DNA from: Candidatus Poribacteria bacterium
GTDB taxonomy: Bacteria > Poribacteria > WGA-4E > WGA-3G
Length of the DNA stretch: 64,000 nt
Direction of reading: 5' to 3'
Assembly (NCBI GenBank): GCA_028818705.1
Contig: JAPPNJ010000059.1
Location: 1-64,000 of the forward strand
This document shows positions 8,435-17,637 of the stretch, one piece after another. Position 1 is the stretch's first letter. The number at the start of each line of letters is the position of its first letter. Under the pieces are notes generated by a model. It worked only from the letters and a program-made list of their open reading frames with translations. It ran no database searches and had not been told where the DNA came from. Position numbers and translations under genes: made by a program.

Positions 8435-9946
8435 CTATGCCCCCGCAGTCCTCGGCATCCACAGCGGTTCCTTCCCCATCTCCGCGAACAATAACTGCGT
8501 AACCAAATTCGCCTTCAACTCGGCATGCTCAGCCGAATTCCACAGATTATTGACTTCTCCAGGATCCTCTTGCAAATCGAATAACTCACCGTAGTCTCGG
8601 TTGTAATAGACAGTCAGCTTATAGCGATCGTTGACATAGGTTTTAACATGTACCGTCGTCGGCTCATGATGATTTTCGACGATGATGTGGTCGCGTGCTT
8701 GTTCATCTTGTCCCGACCAGACAGGCATCTGATCTACACCCGTCATTGGACGCGGGATGTCAATACCAGTGGCACTCAGAAATGATGGAGCTAAGTCTAC
8801 CAGCGTTTGCAACGCCTCAGATTGTCTTCCCGCAGGCACAACTCCTGGGTACCGCACAATAAACGGAACGCGGATAACATCCTCGTAGTGGAACGCGCCT
8901 TTTGCGACGAGTCCGTGCTGTCCGTAAAAATGTCCGTGGTCGGACGTGAACACGACCAGCGTGTTCTCTGCAAGTCCGAGTTCGTCGAGTTTTGCCAAAA
9001 TTTTTCCGATATACTTGTCCATCAGACTCACCATGCCGTAGTAAACGGCAATGTCTTTAGCGAGTTCATCCCGATTCCGTAAGTGTGAGTTGAATCCGTG
9101 GACCCCTTTTCCACTTTCACGCCAAGCAGAAAAATCGGGATTCTTTTGCTGCGTTAGTTGGAAATGTGGCGGGTTGTTGTCATGTTCCCCTGCCGTCACA
9201 GAGGGCACCGTCAATTCTGCTGGGTTGTACATCGTATCCCACGGTTCTGGAACAAGATATTTCGGATGCGGATCAAAAAAACTTGCCCAGAGGAAAAAGT
9301 TTTCATCATTTTGCTGGTAATTTTCCATAAGCGCATTGGTGCGTTCGGCAATCCATGTATCGTAATGATATGCCTCTGGTATCGGCCACTTTCGGTATTG
9401 ACCGCGGGCGTTCCCTGTCGGTGGTGCAAAATAGTCACGCCAATTTGTGAGACCTTTTTCTTCCATCCAGATGGCGTAGTGTTGCCCGACATGTGCTTCA
9501 TCAGCGTGATTGCGCGCCAGTTCAACATGTTCAAACCCATAAAACGGCTCATTGAAGCTTCGCCAAAAGTCCAAATCTTGGAGAATCGGGTAGGATTCGA
9601 GAGACGGGAATTCATCAGTCCCGTGGAGCGGTTGAAAATGTGCTTTTCCGACAAGGGCGGTACGATAACCCGCATCCGCGAAATCTTCGCCGACAGTGTG
9701 TTCGTCTTCAGAAAGTTTCGTCCCAAGCGACCAAGCACCGTGTTGACTCGGATACTTCCCAGTGATAATAGATGCGCGTGTCGGCGTGCAGGTAGGGTTT
9801 GGGCAATAGGCTCTATTGAAGAGTGTCCCTTGCTGTGCCAATGCGTCCAAATGCGGTGTCTGAATTTCAGGATTGAGGCATCCCAAAGTGTTCCAATGCT
9901 GCTGATCGCTGGTGATGAGTAGGATGTTAGGTTTACTTTCAGGCAT
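8435..9946 (-). CDS. Sulfatase (Cys-type, alkaline-phosphatase superfamily)
   Basis: A 503-residue type I sulfatase. The metal-binding opening NILLITSDQQHW (D14, Q15) is followed by the formylglycine signature C53-T-P-T-R57 and then ASIITGKYP. A second metal block, FTSDHGHFYGQHG, lies near residues 325-340, and the C-terminus has the usual 'LFDLQEDPGEVNNLWN' strand. The Cys must be converted to formylglycine by a maturase, and no such gene is in this window. There is no signal peptide, so it appears cytoplasmic or leaves by another route. The substrate is unknown (choline-sulfatase/arylsulfatase-like spacing). The ribosome site AAGGAAAC precedes the ATG. Confidence 0.93.
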   Translation of the reverse strand: MPESKPNILLITSDQQHWNTLGCLNPEIQTPHLDALAQQGTLFNRAYCPNPTCTPTRASIITGKYPSQHGAWSLGTKLSEDEHTVGEDFADAGYRTALVGKAHFQPLHGTDEFPSLESYPILQDLDFWRSFNEPFYGFEHVELARNHADEAHVGQHYAIWMEEKGLTNWRDYFAPPTGNARGQYRKWPIPEAYHYDTWIAERTNALMENYQQNDENFFLWASFFDPHPKYLVPEPWDTMYNPAELTVPSVTAGEHDNNPPHFQLTQQKNPDFSAWRESGKGVHGFNSHLRNRDELAKDIAVYYGMVSLMDKYIGKILAKLDELGLAENTLVVFTSDHGHFYGQHGLVAKGAFHYEDVIRVPFIVRYPGVVPAGRQSEALQTLVDLAPSFLSATGIDIPRPMTGVDQMPVWSGQDEQARDHIIVENHHEPTTVHVKTYVNDRYKLTVYYNRDYGELFDLQEDPGEVNNLWNSAEHAELKANLVTQLLFAEMGKEPLWMPRTAGA

Positions 9947-9952
9947 ACTGTT

Positions 9953-10043
9953 TCCTTAATTAGTTGTCGGTTATCGGTTTTCAGTTAAGAGATTTTCGTT
10001 TAAAAAGTGCTCTTACTAACTGCTAACTGTTGACTGCTGGCTG
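9953..10043 (-). repeat. AACTGAYAAC-type hairpin element upstream of sulfatase
   Basis: On the minus strand it reads units of AACAGTTAGCAGTTAG, then AAGAG...CTCTT as a loose stem, then AACTGAAAACCGATAACCG, ending at the sulfatase ribosome site. It has the same architecture as the element before PPK2. Confidence 0.5.
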
Positions 10044-10175
10044 CTATTATGTTGTATGTATTGATAAAATCAACATAGCATTTTGGCAGGAATAATTCAA
10101 GAGGAATAGAAGTGATCGTGATTTTTATCTTTTTTCGGTGTGTGAAGTTTTTGGCATTGAACAACTCAATTCACA

Positions 10176-10205
10176 GCCCCAGCGGGGCGGAATGTCTATA
10201 GAAAC
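10176..10205 (+). repeat. GCCCCAGCGGGGC element, copy 1
   Basis: The palindrome GCCCCAGCGGGGC (10176-10188) is followed by GGAATGTCTATAGAAAC. It matches copies at 10228 and 34498 in both the palindrome and the downstream '(G/A)TSTATAG' tail. Confidence 0.65.
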
Positions 10206-10227
10206 ATGGATAAACAGACTGTCTTTA

Positions 10228-10256
10228 GCCCCAGCGGGGCGATATGTGTATAGTGA
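10228..10256 (+). repeat. GCCCCAGCGGGGC element, copy 2
   Basis: GCCCCAGCGGGGC (10228-10240) is followed by GATATGTGTATAGTGA. It lies 52 bases after copy 1 in the same orientation; the 39-base spacer between the two is unrelated. Confidence 0.65.
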
Positions 10257-10313
10257 CTTTCAGTCCAACAAGTTTTTGACAAAATATTTCTTTATGTACG
10301 TGAGTATTATTCC

Positions 10314-10424
10314 TGTAGGAGCGAGTGTTTTTGCTGGGGTGTTTCTTCGTGCTCGCGACATTGTGTAAAAACATTAACATCTGTCAACGTAAACCGAGAT
10401 CGGAATCGAAAACTAAATAGCCCT
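10314..10424 (+). repeat. 111-base dispersed repeat, copy A
   Basis: It begins TGTAGGAGCGAGTGTTTTTG and ends AACTAAATAGCCCT. A REP-like stem pairs GCGAG (10321-10325) with CTCGC (10352-10356). It is closely matched, base for base with scattered substitutions and the same length, by 37614-37724. Each copy lies just upstream of a promoter for an unrelated gene: FRG here, a serine hydrolase there. Confidence 0.75.
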
Positions 10425-10443
10425 ATCTCTATCCCAAATGCGA

Positions 10444-10471
10444 TTGACACCCTTTGCGAAACGTGTTATCC
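10444..10471 (+). promoter_or_regulatory. Sigma-70-like promoter for FRG-TPR
   Basis: TTGACA (10444-10449), a 16-base spacer and TTATCC (10466-10471), starting 20 bases after the dispersed repeat. The -35 is perfect and the -10 is weak. Confidence 0.5.
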
Positions 10472-10505
10472 TTTTAAACAGCATCGCGATTGTAAAGGAA
10501 AGTGA

Positions 10506-11165
10506 ATGGACAGAGAAAACCAAAACGAGCCAAATAGGGTTGATGAAATACTCCGAAAAATAGAGGATAAGGCGGATCCAAGCGAGTACATCTACCGCGG
10601 AGAATCAAAACACTTCGAGACGGTTTCCTCAAACCTCTATCGCGTCTTTCTTGAACACAAAGATTTTGATGTTGAGGCGGAACAATTGGATATAGAGGTG
10701 GTCCAAAAAGGGATGCTGGAGGAGGCGAAGAAATACCTTCGCACAATAGGCAGCGATTGTGAACTCCTTGTCGAAATGCAACACTACGGAGGGAAGACCA
10801 ACCTCATCGATTTCACGACAGATTGTTTCGTCGCGCTTTTCTTTGCATGTGAGCAATTCGCTAGTGAAAATGGCAGGATTATTTGCCAAAGAAAGGAATT
10901 GCTCAGTCCATCTATTAAGGAACCGTCTGAACCAATAAACCGTGTCGTCGCTCAGAAAAGCATATTTGTTCGGCCCTCCAAGGGCTTTATTGAGTTCAAT
11001 GAGGACGATGTAATCAATATTCCAGCAAACCTCAAAGTGCCCATGCTAGAATACTTACGAACGGCTCATGATATATCTACTGAAACCATTTACAACGACA
11101 TCCACGGTTTTATTAGGTATCAGAATGACCATCTGGAAGCCTATGTAGCGTTTTATAGGTCTTAA
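10506..11165 (+). CDS. FRG-domain protein
   Basis: A 219-residue protein with an FRG domain, named for its conserved F-R-G motif. Recognisable blocks are YIYRGESKHF (28-37), the QHYGGKTNLIDFT block (92-104) and ALFFACEQ (110-117), in family order and spacing. FRG domains have no established reaction. They are often found in accessory or phage-defence-associated loci and in fusions, but a defence role here is inference. There is no signal peptide or membrane helix. The ribosome site AAAGGA precedes the ATG. A TPR gene follows after 22 bases, so the two are probably one operon. Confidence 0.8.
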   Translation: MDRENQNEPNRVDEILRKIEDKADPSEYIYRGESKHFETVSSNLYRVFLEHKDFDVEAEQLDIEVVQKGMLEEAKKYLRTIGSDCELLVEMQHYGGKTNLIDFTTDCFVALFFACEQFASENGRIICQRKELLSPSIKEPSEPINRVVAQKSIFVRPSKGFIEFNEDDVINIPANLKVPMLEYLRTAHDISTETIYNDIHGFIRYQNDHLEAYVAFYRS

Positions 11166-11187
11166 CCGAATAATAAGGGGATAGGGA

Positions 11188-12333
11188 ATGATTACCCAAA
11201 CGGAACAGGCGCGTTATGAGCACGCTATTAAACATCTTAACAAAGCTATTGAACTGAAAGTGGATTTCGTCGATGCCTATATCCGCCGCGGCAATTTTCA
11301 CCGTGACATGGGTAAGTTTGTACTTGCTATTGATGACTATAACACCGCAATCAGACTGACCGGATCTCCTGCTGAGGCATACTACAATCGCGGAGTTGCT
11401 TACGGCATGAAAGGTGAGGTTGACAAAGCAATTGATGACTTCACTCATGCGATCCGATACCAACTGGACTATACCCAAGCCTATGATAGCCGCGGGACTG
11501 CTTATGCAATTAGGGGGGAGCCTGATCTTGCCATTGTAGACTTCAGCAAGGCGATACGCCTTGAACCTGATTATGCCAGATTCTATTATAGTCGTGGGCA
11601 CGCTTACAGTCTGAAACGTGAACTTGACATGGCAATTAGCGACTATACTAAGGCGATACAGCTTGATTCCAAGTCTGATGATTTTTATATTGATCGCGGT
11701 AACGCTTATAGCAGCAAGCGAAAGTTTGATTTGGCTATTGCTGATTATCGCAAAGCATTGGAACTGAAACCAAGTGATGCCTATGCCTATCGTAAACTCG
11801 GCAATGTTTACTTTCTCCAAGGTGATTTTGACTCTACTATTGTAAACTATAACACAGCAATAAAACTAAATCCGAATGATGCCCACACCTACCATTTTCG
11901 CGGTTTTGCTTATTTCTTCAAAGGTAATTTTGACCTAGCTCTTGCAGATTATGAAAAGGCATTAAAATTAAAACCCGATTATCTTCAAGTTTATTACACC
12001 CGCGCTCGGACCTGGTTATACCAAAAGGAGTGGAAGAAAGCTAAAAAGGACCTAACAACTGCCAAGGACAAAGGACTCAATATCTTTGCTTTGTTTCGTA
12101 AAAGTTACGATAGCGTGGCAGACTTTGAACGGCAAAATGATGTCAAGTTGCCAGAAGATATCGCCGCAATGTTGACACAGCAGGAACGAATCTCCACCCT
12201 ACCTGTGGAGGAAAACCAACACCAGCCGCCTTGTGGAATTGAGATGCACTTATTCAAAGACATTACCGCGATATTTCCAGAACAGGAAACACGTTTTTCA
12301 GTTCGCCATAAGGCAGAAAACCCGTTCCATTGA
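11188..12333 (+). CDS. TPR-repeat protein paired with FRG
   Basis: A 381-residue soluble protein made largely of eight 34-residue tetratricopeptide repeats (about residues 6-285). Each has the pattern 'A-Y..RG.AY...G..D.AI.DY.KAI.L.P', for example SDDFYIDRGNAYSSKRKFDL. The C-terminal 90 residues have a different composition and no recognised domain. It presumably acts as a protein-protein interaction scaffold. AAGGGGATAGGGA gives the ribosome site. The 22-base spacing suggests it works with the FRG protein upstream. Confidence 0.85.
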   Translation: MITQTEQARYEHAIKHLNKAIELKVDFVDAYIRRGNFHRDMGKFVLAIDDYNTAIRLTGSPAEAYYNRGVAYGMKGEVDKAIDDFTHAIRYQLDYTQAYDSRGTAYAIRGEPDLAIVDFSKAIRLEPDYARFYYSRGHAYSLKRELDMAISDYTKAIQLDSKSDDFYIDRGNAYSSKRKFDLAIADYRKALELKPSDAYAYRKLGNVYFLQGDFDSTIVNYNTAIKLNPNDAHTYHFRGFAYFFKGNFDLALADYEKALKLKPDYLQVYYTRARTWLYQKEWKKAKKDLTTAKDKGLNIFALFRKSYDSVADFERQNDVKLPEDIAAMLTQQERISTLPVEENQHQPPCGIEMHLFKDITAIFPEQETRFSVRHKAENPFH

Positions 12334-12553
12334 CAAAGCGGAATTGAATCTACCCAACTACCTCTTGAGTTGACAAACCTGTCGTGAGTAGAAAACTGGT
12401 AAGAGAAACTTCGGCGCGAAATAAACAATTGCCCAATTAGACTGTATTTGCAATTTATCTGCGACGATCTGTAATTAACGGAGCTTGAAACCGTATTCTA
12501 CGGTGTTCTGCGAATAAAGAAAATTTGGATAAAGACTGTTCTGTCTCTACACC

Positions 12554-12772
12554 TTACGGCACGCTACCTGTTGTGTAACCGAATTTGTCTTTTGTGTTAA
12601 TTGCTCCTCCACCTGTATCAGTAACGCCAATTTGGAGGACGTTTCGCCCTGCATTGTTGAAGATAGACATGACTCCCCCATTTTTATTCGTGGCTAATTG
12701 AGCTTGACCTCCATCTTTACTGGAAACGGTTACGATAGGCTCGCTTTCAGTTTTTCCTTGATATAGGAACAT
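12554..12772 (-). pseudogene. Fragment of a repeat-type secreted protein
   Basis: An open minus-strand frame of about 72 codons that reads like real protein: IVTVSSKDGGQAQLATNKNG, then VMSIFNNAGRNVLQIGVTD, then DKFGYTTGSVP before the stop. The alternating 'G..V..I.n..G..V' pattern resembles the C-terminal repeat region of longer poribacterial extracellular proteins. It has no ribosome site or signal peptide, and its 5' end abuts the start of the divergent sulfatase (12774). I read it as a truncated remnant; a short live gene cannot be excluded. Confidence 0.45.
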
Positions 12773-12773
12773 C

Positions 12774-14183
12774 ATGCCCGCAAAACAACAACCCAATCTC
12801 CTCATCATCATGTCCGACGAACACGCACCGATGTACAGCGGTCCTTACGGACACCCCTTCGTCCAAACACCGTACATGGACAAACTCGCTGAAGACGGTG
12901 TAACCTTCACAAATGCTTACTGCAATTCGCCGCTCTGTATGCCGTCTCGGATGTCGTTTATGACAGGTCGATATATCCACAAAATCGGCGCGTGGGACAA
13001 CGCTGCACCCTTGCGTCCAGATGCTGTTACGTGGGCACACCTCTTACGCTCGGTAGGCTACGATGTTGTACTCTCTGGAAAACAACATTTCGGTGGCATG
13101 GATCAACTCCATGGATTTCGTGCGCAACTCGCCCGTGATCTGCACGCAGAACGACAGCACGGACTTTCGGACTGGGACAACGGCACGCCGCCAGCACCCC
13201 ATCCGTGGCAAGGGTTAGCGCAAGCCCGTCCAGGAACAACTGAGGAAATTGAAGTCGATGACCTCGCGGAAGCAGAGGCACTGGTGTATCTCCGAGACCC
13301 AATTCGGAAGGAACAGCCGTGGGCACTCAACGTTTCGTTTATCGCGCCTCATTTTCCACTTGTCGTACCACAGCGATTTTGGGACCTCTATCCGCTTGGG
13401 AAGATCGATCTTCCCAATATTCCAGAGGGACACCTCGAAAAACAACATCCTGTCTACCAGCGGATGCGGCGTATGTTCGGATGTGTTGACTTTCCTGAAG
13501 AACTTGTTCGTCGAGGGAGAGTTGGTTATTATGGGTTGATTACCTACCTTGATGAGAAAATTGGCAGGTTGCTCAAGACGCTTGAGGAGACTGGGCAGTT
13601 AGAAAATACAGTTGTCATCTATACCAGTGACCACGGTGAAATGAATGGTGAGCACGGCATGTGGCGCAAGTCAAACTTCTATGAAGCATCTGCTCGCGTC
13701 CCACTTCAAATCGTGTTTCCCGATAGATTATCTGCAGGCAAGCGTGTTGATGAAGTGGTTTCGCTTGTGGATCTAACGGCAACCTTCGTTGATGTTGCTG
13801 GTGCGGAACCCTTAAGTCAACTTGATGGAGATAGCCTGCTACCCTTGATACAGGGCACGGCGAGTGACTGGAAAGATTTCGCGTTCTCCGAATACCTCGC
13901 GCACGGTGTTGAACGTCCGATGGCGATGGTGCGGAAAGGACGTTACAAATTCAACTACAGTCTCGGCGACCCACCAGAACTTTACGACATCACCGAAGAT
14001 CCGGATGAATTTCAGAATCTTGCGAGTGATGGAGCATATCAGGCGATTTGCCAGGAACTTGAGACACAACTGTTAGCAGAATGGGATCCTGTTGAAATTG
14101 AAAAGGAAGTGCGGGCGAGTCAAAAAGCCCGTATTCTATTAGATCAGGTCACTGAAGGACAGTGGAGAAAACCACCCGAATAG
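12774..14183 (+). CDS. Sulfatase (Cys-type)
   Basis: A 469-residue type I sulfatase. NLLIIMSDEHAPMYSGPYG carries the first metal ligands (D15, E16). The formylglycine motif is C55-M-P-S-R59, followed by MSFMTGRY. YTSDHGEMNGEHGMWRKSNF near residues 285-304 is the second metal block, close to choline-sulfatase-like enzymes. The C-terminal 'ELYDITEDPDEFQNLA' strand is also typical. There is no signal peptide. AGGAA lies just before the ATG. It is not a close paralogue of the sulfatases at 8435 or 27980, so the three probably act on different sulfate esters. Confidence 0.93.
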   Translation: MPAKQQPNLLIIMSDEHAPMYSGPYGHPFVQTPYMDKLAEDGVTFTNAYCNSPLCMPSRMSFMTGRYIHKIGAWDNAAPLRPDAVTWAHLLRSVGYDVVLSGKQHFGGMDQLHGFRAQLARDLHAERQHGLSDWDNGTPPAPHPWQGLAQARPGTTEEIEVDDLAEAEALVYLRDPIRKEQPWALNVSFIAPHFPLVVPQRFWDLYPLGKIDLPNIPEGHLEKQHPVYQRMRRMFGCVDFPEELVRRGRVGYYGLITYLDEKIGRLLKTLEETGQLENTVVIYTSDHGEMNGEHGMWRKSNFYEASARVPLQIVFPDRLSAGKRVDEVVSLVDLTATFVDVAGAEPLSQLDGDSLLPLIQGTASDWKDFAFSEYLAHGVERPMAMVRKGRYKFNYSLGDPPELYDITEDPDEFQNLASDGAYQAICQELETQLLAEWDPVEIEKEVRASQKARILLDQVTEGQWRKPPE

Positions 14184-14349
14184 GTATCGGTTTTAATGGT
14201 TGTCAGTTACCAATCGTCAGTGGTCGGTTAAAAGACTTGATGTAACAGTTCACCACTTTGTGGAGCACTCCAAATTGGGATAGATTGTTACAAAAGCACC
14301 TCTTAACCGATAACTGATAAATCTCACTGCGATGCAAACCAATAACTAT
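14184..14349 (-). repeat. AACTGATAACC-type hairpin element
   Basis: This spacer between convergent genes has TCAGTGGTCGGTTAA near 14218 and TTAACCGATAACTGAT near 14306 as inverted arms around about 70 bases. It has the same unit and stem design as elements at 4648, 9953, 39150 and 55105. Nothing else is seen in it. Confidence 0.45.
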
Positions 14350-17235
14350 TCATTTCCTAATGACCATCTTCCGAGTCGTCGATGATCCAGGGATACGCAA
14401 CTCATAGAAGTAAACACCTGAAGCAAGTTTTTCACCCAAATCATTACGTCCATCCCAATAAGCAGCATGCGATTTACCGATGTAGTAACCTGCCTGCTGA
14501 AATCCGAGATCCAGAAGCCGGACGAGTTGTCCGCTTGATGAATAGATGTGAATCGTAACCTCGGCATCGTTTGCCAATTGATAGGGCAACCAAGTTTCTG
14601 GATTGAACGGATTCGGATAATTAGCAAGCAGTACAGTCCGTTTCGGTATCAGGTCCGCTGGTGTGAGACGAAGTTCGGTGAATGCCCGGTGAATGTCTGC
14701 TGCACTGATTTCGTGCTGGAACGTCCGGATGAGACTACCGGTTGTATCACGCACTTCGATCCTTAGTATATCACCGACAGAAACAACTGCCTGACGGCTC
14801 GTGTCTGCCCAAGCCGCATGGAAATTATTGCTGTCAACCGCCTCAGCAACTCGCGTGCGTCCATTATAGACGGTTAGCGTTACACCACTGATGCCTTCAA
14901 GTTGTGCACGTAGGACAAACGCCCACGCTTTCAAGGGTGATACCTGTGTCGGTGCTGCTGATACTGTTGATGGTGTGTTTTGCCATGCACTACCCGTGAA
15001 GTTGACGACCTTCGGGGCGGTAACATTGACAATGTAGCCCTTCCCGCCTTCAATTGGGAATCCGTTGCCGTTGGAATTTGCCGTGAATCCCATGAAACTT
15101 CCTGCCGTAGAATTATATTTGATGATAGTGGTCGCGCCAGTTTTTTCCATGAAGGAGCGCGCTGTGTAAGGCTCGCTTGGCATTAGGGGTAAGCTAATCA
15201 TATTCAAACCCTGACTGAGTTCTACATCAAATACGTTCTCCTGCGTTACCGGCATGATTAGGCTATCGGCGCGGAAAGCGAGATTCTGAATACGTTCGTC
15301 GCTCTCAGGTCCAACATCTGCAATTGCAAACGGAATTTCGGTGAAATTCGCTGCAAGGTATTCCGCAAGGGCGTCTTGCTCTGTGCCAGGTGCAGCAAAG
15401 GTCGCTTGGCCACCAGACTGCTCCTCCGTCATCACTTCAGTAAGGTCAACCCGATTCGTATTCGGGAAATTAGCATACGGATAGTCGTCTCCGCCATCGA
15501 CAAGGAAAGTGATCGTGACCATTCGGAAAGTACGATCGGCGTCTCCGACCAGTTCACCATTTTGTGCGATTGTATCTATCAGGTTTCCATCTGCGTCGGT
15601 AATAATGAGCGATTGAACCCTATCACCTTCCGGGAGCGAGGTATCAAAACTGAACGCCATTCCTGCAATTTGCGGGAAACGCCCGGGGGTTGAACCCCCA
15701 CCTGAGGCAGCAACTGTGTGTTCGATGACTTCAAGCAGTTCGGCTGCATTTAAGGTCAAAAGTGTCAATCCATTGTTGAATCGAAGTATATTTTCGATGT
15801 CAATCTGTGAAATCTGACCCGCGGCTTTACCAACCAGGGTGTTCGCTGGTGGAGGCAGCAATTCTCCGTAGGCGGCTACACCAATTGGAGCTCGAATCCC
15901 ACCACCATTCTTCAAAGAGACAACGACACTTGGGTCAACTTGTTGCCCTGCAGCAAGGTTCGCCTCGGCGATGAGGTTCCCCACATTTGTCTCCTCCGTA
16001 CGAATTGAACCGCGGTTCCCATTCAGATAGACGCTTGTCTGCCCGAAGATATTACCGTCTTTTGAGAGAACAACATTCTGAACCGCTTCCGTAATTTCGA
16101 CCACACGTGCTGTGGGTGCCACATTGCCAGTATCTACAACGCCTTGTTCATCAGTAACAAAAGCACCGCTGATTGCAGCGTCAATTGATGCAGGGATTAA
16201 AACACCCGCTGCGTCAAAACCGACAACCAACCGTCCAACGTATCGGTAATTCCCATCTGTACCGACAATGGCAATCGGTTCATCCGTTGCCGATTGCGTC
16301 AAAATCGGATAGGGACGTTCTGCAGTATCGCCAGCGTGGAGCCTATCTGTCTCATCGGCGAGAAGGGTATTTGAACCACCAGCAATAATAATGTCAACAT
16401 CTTTTACATGGGTCGCGATTGCCTCATCGAGGTTAATTTGTTGAAGGTGCCCTGTAAGAATAATTTTATTAATCCCCGTTGCTGTCAGTGCGTCAACGGA
16501 TTCTTGAACGATGGCTGCCAGTGCCGCCATATCGTTTGGGTCTGCCGGTGCGATGCCAACGTCCCCGGGAATAGAAAGACTTCCGAGCAGCGGTGTCGTC
16601 ATGCCAACAATGCCCACTTTTTCCCCTGAAGGGGTCGTAATAACCACGCTCTTGGTGATACTATTCGGAATCGTGCTCGCTTCCTGTCCTGAATCAACAA
16701 CAAGAGAGGCGAGGTTACTGTCAGTGCTGAAGTCTAAGTTCGCGCTCAGAAACGGAAAAGTTGTACCGACATAGTCTCTGTCCGCTGCAATCAATCCAGC
16801 GAGTGTACCTGTGCCTGTATCGAATTCATGATTACCCAAGGCACCCGCCATGAAGCCCATGGCGTTGAGCATCAGGATGTCGGCTCGACCTGAACCTTCT
16901 CTCCCCAATACTTCACGAAGGCTCTGATTATTGCCAGCTGCGAAAAACGGACCGGGAATATAACTATCGCCAGCACCGATGATCACTGTGTTTTCAACTT
17001 CAGCTTTAAGCCCATTCAGCACCGATGAGAAGCGTGGCGCATTTTCGAGGGCTTCAATGCCGCCCTCCATATCTGCCGCGTGGAGAAGTTGAAGTGTAAA
17101 ACCCTCTTCGTTTTGGGAAAAGGCAGGTGTGCTGACTAACATAAGAGGGCTTAACAGTAAAATCGAAAGAATTATCAATGTAGTATGGGCTTTCAGCCCT
17201 ACGAAACTTGGGATAAGACGTTCCTTACTCTGCAT
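14350..17235 (-). CDS. Secreted 5'-nucleotidase/calcineurin-like phosphoesterase with C-terminal FlgD-like domain
   Basis: A 961-residue exported protein. A signal peptide lies near residues 15-41. The metallophosphoesterase domain opens TLQLLHAADMEGG and includes GAGDSYIPG and GNHEF metal motifs. The first motif reads HAADMEG where UshA-type enzymes have H-x-N-D, so one metal ligand position is changed. The 5'-nucleotidase C-terminal domain follows (NVGNLIAEANLAAG and VVSLKNGGGIR). A linker precedes the last 90 residues, ANYPNPFNPETWLPYQLA through DLGEKLASGVYFYELR to KMVIRK, the FlgD-Ig-like C-terminal domain typical of poribacterial secreted proteins. Likely role: phosphate release from extracellular nucleotides. 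ATG 17235, one codon after an in-frame TTG, follows AAGGAGT. Confidence 0.88.
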   Translation of the reverse strand: MQSKERLIPSFVGLKAHTTLIILSILLLSPLMLVSTPAFSQNEEGFTLQLLHAADMEGGIEALENAPRFSSVLNGLKAEVENTVIIGAGDSYIPGPFFAAGNNQSLREVLGREGSGRADILMLNAMGFMAGALGNHEFDTGTGTLAGLIAADRDYVGTTFPFLSANLDFSTDSNLASLVVDSGQEASTIPNSITKSVVITTPSGEKVGIVGMTTPLLGSLSIPGDVGIAPADPNDMAALAAIVQESVDALTATGINKIILTGHLQQINLDEAIATHVKDVDIIIAGGSNTLLADETDRLHAGDTAERPYPILTQSATDEPIAIVGTDGNYRYVGRLVVGFDAAGVLIPASIDAAISGAFVTDEQGVVDTGNVAPTARVVEITEAVQNVVLSKDGNIFGQTSVYLNGNRGSIRTEETNVGNLIAEANLAAGQQVDPSVVVSLKNGGGIRAPIGVAAYGELLPPPANTLVGKAAGQISQIDIENILRFNNGLTLLTLNAAELLEVIEHTVAASGGGSTPGRFPQIAGMAFSFDTSLPEGDRVQSLIITDADGNLIDTIAQNGELVGDADRTFRMVTITFLVDGGDDYPYANFPNTNRVDLTEVMTEEQSGGQATFAAPGTEQDALAEYLAANFTEIPFAIADVGPESDERIQNLAFRADSLIMPVTQENVFDVELSQGLNMISLPLMPSEPYTARSFMEKTGATTIIKYNSTAGSFMGFTANSNGNGFPIEGGKGYIVNVTAPKVVNFTGSAWQNTPSTVSAAPTQVSPLKAWAFVLRAQLEGISGVTLTVYNGRTRVAEAVDSNNFHAAWADTSRQAVVSVGDILRIEVRDTTGSLIRTFQHEISAADIHRAFTELRLTPADLIPKRTVLLANYPNPFNPETWLPYQLANDAEVTIHIYSSSGQLVRLLDLGFQQAGYYIGKSHAAYWDGRNDLGEKLASGVYFYELRIPGSSTTRKMVIRK

Positions 17236-17637
17236 CAAGAATTACTCCTTAAAATTAATTGAGATGAACTAAACACCCACTTTTAGCGGTTTAGCGAAAT
17301 ATAGGGTTTACGATAACCATAGGGTCCATTGTGATATTAGGGTGGGAAAACTTTAGCAAAAACTACTAAAAATTATACTTTCTCCTACAATGGTAATAAT
17401 ACGATACTCCAGATATACGTAAAAGTCAACTCTTTTTTATACGCAATACGAGATACATCCTTAAACCTAAACCCGAAGACTATAGGTTGTTAAGGGGTTC
17501 CCGTCGCTAAAGCAATATTCTATTAGGTCAGTTGTGACAAATCGTCTTGTATGAAGCATATCTGGCATCTCGATCGCTTCAGGGAATAAACCGCCTGAAA
17601 GACGTGGATGGCTTAACTTCTAAATCTTTTTTCAAAC

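Larger units (their letters stand above)
9947..10505. other. Repeat-rich intergenic region
   Basis: This 560-base region separates the divergent sulfatase and FRG genes. From left to right it holds an AACTGAYAAC-type element (9953-10043), two GCCCCAGCGGGGC elements, a 111-base duplicated REP-like block and a promoter for the FRG gene. A short open frame at 10138-10368 consists mainly of these repeats and is not considered a gene. Confidence 0.6.

Noticed and set aside
9158-9922. 254-codon plus-strand frame over the first sulfatase
   Set aside because: Antisense to the sulfatase active-site region; Cys/Arg-rich without domain features.
10176-10256. Possible CRISPR array
   Set aside because: Only two palindromic units at 52-base spacing, degenerate tails and no cas genes.
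10138-10368. 76-codon frame between the sulfatase and FRG genes
   Set aside because: Made of GCCCCAGCGGGGC and REP-like repeats; no ribosome site.
11113-11820. 235-codon minus-strand frame opposite the TPR gene
   Set aside because: Its apparent periodicity is the mirror of the TPR repeats.
14350-14620. Type IX secretion sorting domain
   Set aside because: The C-terminal domain resembles it, but no T9SS component is visible and the domain is common in lineages where the route is unproven.
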